This document shows, piece by piece, positions 60,611-64,000 of a DNA stretch of 64,000 bases; positions within the stretch are counted from its first letter, which is position 1, and each line of letters starts with the position of its first letter. The notes under the pieces were generated by a model. That model was given only the letters and a program-made list of their open reading frames with translations, searched no databases and was not told the origin of the DNA. Source of the stretch: Glycomyces sp040645615 (GTDB taxonomy: Bacteria > Actinomycetota > Actinomycetes > Mycobacteriales > Micromonosporaceae); contig NZ_JBEYYO010000005.1 of NCBI RefSeq assembly GCF_040645615.1, positions 142,174-206,173 of the forward strand, read 5' to 3'. A program made the translations under genes and the position numbers.

Positions 60611-62386
60611 ATGCACCCCCGGCATGCCCGATACGACGACGACGCCGCGGAACGTCGCGTCATCGTCGTGGGCGACAACGGCCTCACCCTCAGGTTCATC
60701 AAGCACCTCATCGAGCGCTACGCCTTCCGCGTCATCGCCGTCTTCCCCGACGGCCCCGGCGGCCAGCGGGACGAGATCCGCAAAGAGGCCGAGGCCAACC
60801 CGCGCAACCTCGTGGTCTTCTCCCGCCCCCGCGTCACCGCCGAGACCATCCGCGAAGCCGGGCTCACCGACGCGTACGCCGTGGCCCTCATGGACCAGAA
60901 CGACGTCGGCAACCTCCACCTCGCGCTCAAGATCCGCGAGATGTCCCACTACCTCGGCGACGACACGCTCCCGCGCCTGGTCATCCGCATGTACAACAAC
61001 GGCCTGAGGGACAACATCCAGAAGCTCCTCGGCGACGACGAGGACGGCGTCTACGTCGAATCGGACGCCGAGATGGTCGCCGACACGTACGCCCTCGCGG
61101 CCCTCCAGCAGCTCCCGCCCGGCGACATCAAAGTGTGGGACCGGCACCTGTACCTGTCGCGGGCGCGCGACGAAAGGGCCGCGGCCCAATGGGTCGTGGC
61201 CCAAGACCGCGGCGGCGCGATCGGGCTCATCCCCGACGAGGACCACGAAGAGGACGCCCTGCGATACCTGTGCCTGGGACCCGACCGGCGCACCTCCAGG
61301 GTCCGCCCGGCGCTGGCGAACGCGAGCCGGGTCGTCAAGGAATCGGCGAGTTCGCTGCGGGGCATGCTCAACAAGAGCCTGGTGACGCTGTCGGCGATCC
61401 TGTTCGCGATCTTCGCGTTCGGGTTCTGGGTGCTGCTCAGCAACAAAAGCGGCGCCGACACCGCCTCCGGGGCGGGGGACGCGTTCTACCTGCTGGGGCT
61501 CCTGGCCGGCGGCGGCATGGACCCCGACATGTCGGCCGACCCGATCCTCAAGACCACGTACGCGCTGGTGGTCCTCACCGGGTCGCTGCTGATCCCGTTC
61601 GCGACCGGTGCGATCGTGCAGGCGGTCGTGGACCGGCGGTACGCGCTCACCGAGGGACGCCGGGTGCGCCGCGTCCGCGAGCACGTGATCGTGGTGGGCC
61701 TGGGCAACATGGGGACCCGTGTGGTCGAGAAGCTGCGCGAACGCAAGATCCCGGTCGTGGCGATCGAGCAGAACCGCAACGCGATGGGCATCCGGGCCGC
61801 CCGCGCGCACGGCGCGCAGGTGCTGCTGGGCGACGCGAGCAACGAGGAGATCCTCAAGGAGGCCGACGTCGCGCACTGCCGGTCGCTGGTGTCGATGGCC
61901 CGCCAGGACACGGCGAACCTGGAGGCCGCGCTGTCGGGACTCAAGTTGAATCCGAAGCTGCGCACGGTGATGCGGATCTACGACTCGGAGTTCGCCGCGC
62001 TCATCCGGCAGAACCTCAACCGGGCGACCAAGCCGAAGGAGGCGCCGCCGCACGCGTCCTACAGCGCCCCCGAGGTCGCCTCGGCGCGGTTCGCGCAGAG
62101 CCTGACCGACGACAAGGTCCTGGAGACGATCCCGGTGCGCGGGCAGATCGCCTACATCGAGGCGTTCGAGGTCGGCGCCGAGTCGCGAATGGACGATGCG
62201 GCAGCGCACCGGGCCACCAGGTTCGGCTCGCACCGGCTGCTGGCGGTGCGGCGCCCGGGCGGGGACGTGCGCTGGAACCCGGACGCGGCGTTCCGGATGC
62301 AGCGGGGCGACACGCTGCTGGTGCTGGCCACCCGCAAGGGCCTGGGCGAGATCCTGGAGCAGTGCCGCCCCGGCGGGGCCGCCTAG
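60611..62386 (+). CDS. Two-RCK, two-helix ion-channel-like protein
   Basis: Membrane protein of 591 residues. An N-terminal TrkA-N/RCK domain (RRVIVVGDNGLTLRFIKHL, residues 15-130) precedes two membrane helices (257-277 and 315-338), and a second RCK domain follows (HVIVVGLGNMGTRVVEKL, 358-480) with a TrkA-C-like end (RMQRGDTLLVLA). The stretch between the helices (DAFYLLGLLAGGGMDPDMSAD) looks like a pore helix and loop but has no TVGYG filter, so it is not a plain potassium channel. The layout RCK-pore-RCK is similar to the CASTOR/POLLUX group. ATG 60611 lies 6 bases after TACACT; a leaderless mRNA is likely. Confidence 0.85.
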   Translation: MHPRHARYDDDAAERRVIVVGDNGLTLRFIKHLIERYAFRVIAVFPDGPGGQRDEIRKEAEANPRNLVVFSRPRVTAETIREAGLTDAYAVALMDQNDVGNLHLALKIREMSHYLGDDTLPRLVIRMYNNGLRDNIQKLLGDDEDGVYVESDAEMVADTYALAALQQLPPGDIKVWDRHLYLSRARDERAAAQWVVAQDRGGAIGLIPDEDHEEDALRYLCLGPDRRTSRVRPALANASRVVKESASSLRGMLNKSLVTLSAILFAIFAFGFWVLLSNKSGADTASGAGDAFYLLGLLAGGGMDPDMSADPILKTTYALVVLTGSLLIPFATGAIVQAVVDRRYALTEGRRVRRVREHVIVVGLGNMGTRVVEKLRERKIPVVAIEQNRNAMGIRAARAHGAQVLLGDASNEEILKEADVAHCRSLVSMARQDTANLEAALSGLKLNPKLRTVMRIYDSEFAALIRQNLNRATKPKEAPPHASYSAPEVASARFAQSLTDDKVLETIPVRGQIAYIEAFEVGAESRMDDAAAHRATRFGSHRLLAVRRPGGDVRWNPDAAFRMQRGDTLLVLATRKGLGEILEQCRPGGAA

Positions 62387-62559
62387 GCGGTGCTCGCGAA
62401 CCGCTGACGGCCGCTGCCTGGCCCGTTCGCCCCGAACTCGCCGCCTGGACACGACTTGCACGGACGTGTGACGTTCGCCCGTTACCTGTTCGGGTGACGC
62501 AACTTCCGTGCGCCTCGTTCGTTTAACGGTCGACACATCTCTCGTGAAAGGGGTCGACC

Positions 62560-63801
62560 GTGGCGACCAGCGACCAGCAACCGCGCGCGCGCAAGCGGCG
62601 CAAGCTCATCCTCACCGCGGCCGCCGGGGCGCTCGCGCTCGGCACGGCCGCGATCGTGGTCCCCAGCGCGTTCGCCGAGGATCCGCTGGAAGGCGGGCTG
62701 GGCTCGGTGGTCGCCGAGGCGGTGGACCTCTTGCCGGTCGACGACTCGCTGCTGGGCCTGGTCGACGTGGGCGAGATCGAGGCGCTCACCGAGTCGCTCA
62801 CCTATGCCGACCCCGAGGACACGCTGAAGGTCACCGGGCCCGACGCGGGGTACGTCAAGGTCCACTTCGAGCGGCTGCTGCTCGACGCGGGCGACTACGT
62901 GACGGTGTCGAGCCCCGACGGGGCCGAGTCGTACCGGTACGAGGAGTCCATGGTCGACACCTGGGCCACCTCGATCACCGGCGACACCGCGATCGTCGAA
63001 CTGCACCGGGCCGAAGGCGCTCCAGTGAGCTCGGCGCTGGGCGCGGTGATCGACAAGGCCGCGTTCGGCTTCGCGGCCGACGTGGTGGAGGGCCTGGTCC
63101 AGGAGCAGACCCAGGCCTCTCGGCCTGAGGAGTCGGTGTGCGCGGGCGACGAGAAGCGGGCGTCCACCTGCTACCGGTCGTCGTATCCCGACGAGGTCGC
63201 GAACTCCGAGCCGGTGGCGCGGCTGCTCATCGACGGCACGGTCCTGTGCACGGCGTTCCGGGTGGGCCCGGACAACCGGATGCTCACCAATCACCACTGC
63301 TTCACCGAGACGTGGCAGGCCAAGCAGACCGAGGTGTGGTTCGGCTACGACTGCATCGCGTGCGGCGCTGAGCTGGCGAACCTGCCGGTGAAGGTCAACG
63401 GCTCGCAGGTCCTCGCCACCTCCAAGCCCTTGGACTACACGCTGTTCTCCGTCGCCGACTTCAACCGCATCAAGTCCTATGGATACCTGGAACTTGCCGA
63501 CGAGCCGGCCGCGCGCGGCGAGGCGATCTACATCCCCCAGCACCCGGCCGGGCGCCCCAAGGAGATCGCGATGGAATCGGCGATCGACGGCGGCAACTGC
63601 GTGATCAAGCACGCCACCTACGACGGCTATGTCGCCGGCAGCGACGTGTCCTACTACTGCGACACCGAATTCGGGTCCTCTGGTTCCCCGGTCATCTCCC
63701 GCGACTCCCACAAGGTGGTGGCCCTGCACCACTTCGGAGGCTGCCCGAACTCGGGCGTGAACGCCGGGCTCATCAAGGCGGAGATCGACCACCTCATCTG
63801 A
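62560..63801 (+). CDS. Secreted trypsin-like serine protease
   Basis: Exported protease of 413 residues. The N-terminus (RARKRRKLILTAAAGALALGTAAIVVPSAFAED) has a Tat-less, Arg/Lys-rich Sec-type signal with cleavage near AFA-ED. About 150 residues of pro-region follow. The protease domain (from about 195) shows the triad: His in MLTNHHC, Asp in PLDYTLFSV and Ser in FGSSGSPVISR. Cys pairs at LCTAF/HHC, YDC/AC, NC/YYC would form disulfides. GTG 62560 has AAAGGGG 7 bases upstream. It stands alone. The target protein is unknown; the specificity pocket cannot be judged by eye. Confidence 0.9.
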   Translation: MATSDQQPRARKRRKLILTAAAGALALGTAAIVVPSAFAEDPLEGGLGSVVAEAVDLLPVDDSLLGLVDVGEIEALTESLTYADPEDTLKVTGPDAGYVKVHFERLLLDAGDYVTVSSPDGAESYRYEESMVDTWATSITGDTAIVELHRAEGAPVSSALGAVIDKAAFGFAADVVEGLVQEQTQASRPEESVCAGDEKRASTCYRSSYPDEVANSEPVARLLIDGTVLCTAFRVGPDNRMLTNHHCFTETWQAKQTEVWFGYDCIACGAELANLPVKVNGSQVLATSKPLDYTLFSVADFNRIKSYGYLELADEPAARGEAIYIPQHPAGRPKEIAMESAIDGGNCVIKHATYDGYVAGSDVSYYCDTEFGSSGSPVISRDSHKVVALHHFGGCPNSGVNAGLIKAEIDHLI

Positions 63802-63842
63802 GGTCGCGAGCGAGGGCGGGCGAAGCGCGCGACCGATAGGAA

Positions 63843-64000
63843 GTGAACGGCGGCGGGCCCACCGGGTCGTCAACGAAACGAACGGCGGCGGGCGCGGACC
63901 GAAGGTCCGAGATCGGCACCACCCTCGCCTCGGGCGCCTCGCACTGGCGCTTCGGGAACGTGGACTGGAAGGTCGTCCTCAAGATCGGCATCCCCGGCGC
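63843..64000 (+). pseudogene. 5'-truncated TauE/SafE (TSUP) permease fragment, running off the window
   Basis: From about 63910 the frame reads EIGTTLASGASHWRFGNVDWK, a hallmark block of TSUP-type permeases that normally lies some 60-80 residues into the protein, after the first two helices. Here the upstream in-frame sequence back to a GTG at 63843 is a short Gly/Arg/Thr-rich run with no membrane helix. The first part of the gene therefore seems lost. The protease gene ends 41 bases upstream, so there is no room for the missing part. The rest is beyond the window, so whether the remainder is intact cannot be seen. Confidence 0.55.

Overview
The window is chromosomal DNA from a high-GC Gram-positive actinomycete. 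The support is strong G/C at third codon positions, many GTG starts, a cvnABCD conservon, DUF742 and Roadblock proteins, a PknB-type kinase, WXG100-like proteins, AccA3 and GuaB1. Several gene blocks also follow the order known from Mycobacterium tuberculosis: lpdA - GGCT - amidohydrolase - pmmB - upp, and hemL - histidine phosphatase - tlpA - ccdA - resB - ccsA. A genus cannot be fixed from sequence reading alone. I saw no rRNA, tRNA, CRISPR array or intact insertion sequence.

Layout. 1-11.5 kb is a cell-surface glycopolymer locus: a CDP-alcohol phosphotransferase, a TagH-type ABC ATPase, a small membrane protein, four glycosyltransferases (two of them tandem duplicates) and a UDP-sugar dehydrogenase. 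11.6-15.4 kb holds a small orphan gene, a GntR/UTRA regulator, and a DrrAB-type exporter divergent from a PadR regulator. 15.5-19 kb carries accA3 and guaB1. 19-22 kb is a NarL-type two-component system divergent from a second ABC exporter. 22.2-23.3 kb is a secreted lectin-like protein. 23.3-37.6 kb is mostly central metabolism: lpdA, a GGCT-like gene, an M20 amidohydrolase, a methylmalonyl-CoA-mutase-type large subunit, a Ser/Thr kinase, pmmB, an inserted toxin-antitoxin operon, upp, deoC and two aldehyde dehydrogenase genes, the second lacking the catalytic half.

37.8-50.1 kb is the most unusual stretch. It holds an acidic hypothetical protein behind a long 5' hairpin, and a protein whose N-terminal half resembles an IS110-type (DEDD) transposase but whose C-terminal tail matches the tail of the conservon sensor kinase. 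That gene is coupled to a Roadblock gene. Next come a convergent WXG100-like pair, a full cvnABCD conservon, and divergently two tandem stand-alone MHYT-domain membrane proteins. This looks like one Roadblock-centred signalling island.

50.1-56.2 kb is the cytochrome c maturation (system II) and hemL operon, written head-to-tail with 1-4 base overlaps and including a 49-residue membrane peptide. 56.2-64 kb contains a degenerate class III cyclase/NTPase, a lytic transglycosylase, a two-domain GNAT protein, a two-RCK channel-like protein without a canonical potassium filter, a secreted trypsin-like protease, and a 5'-truncated TauE/SafE permease fragment at the right edge.

A recurring trait is a -10-like hexamer 6-7 bases before a start codon with no good Shine-Dalgarno sequence, which suggests leaderless mRNAs for at least seven genes. 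All functional calls rest on motifs and remembered family features; no database search was run.
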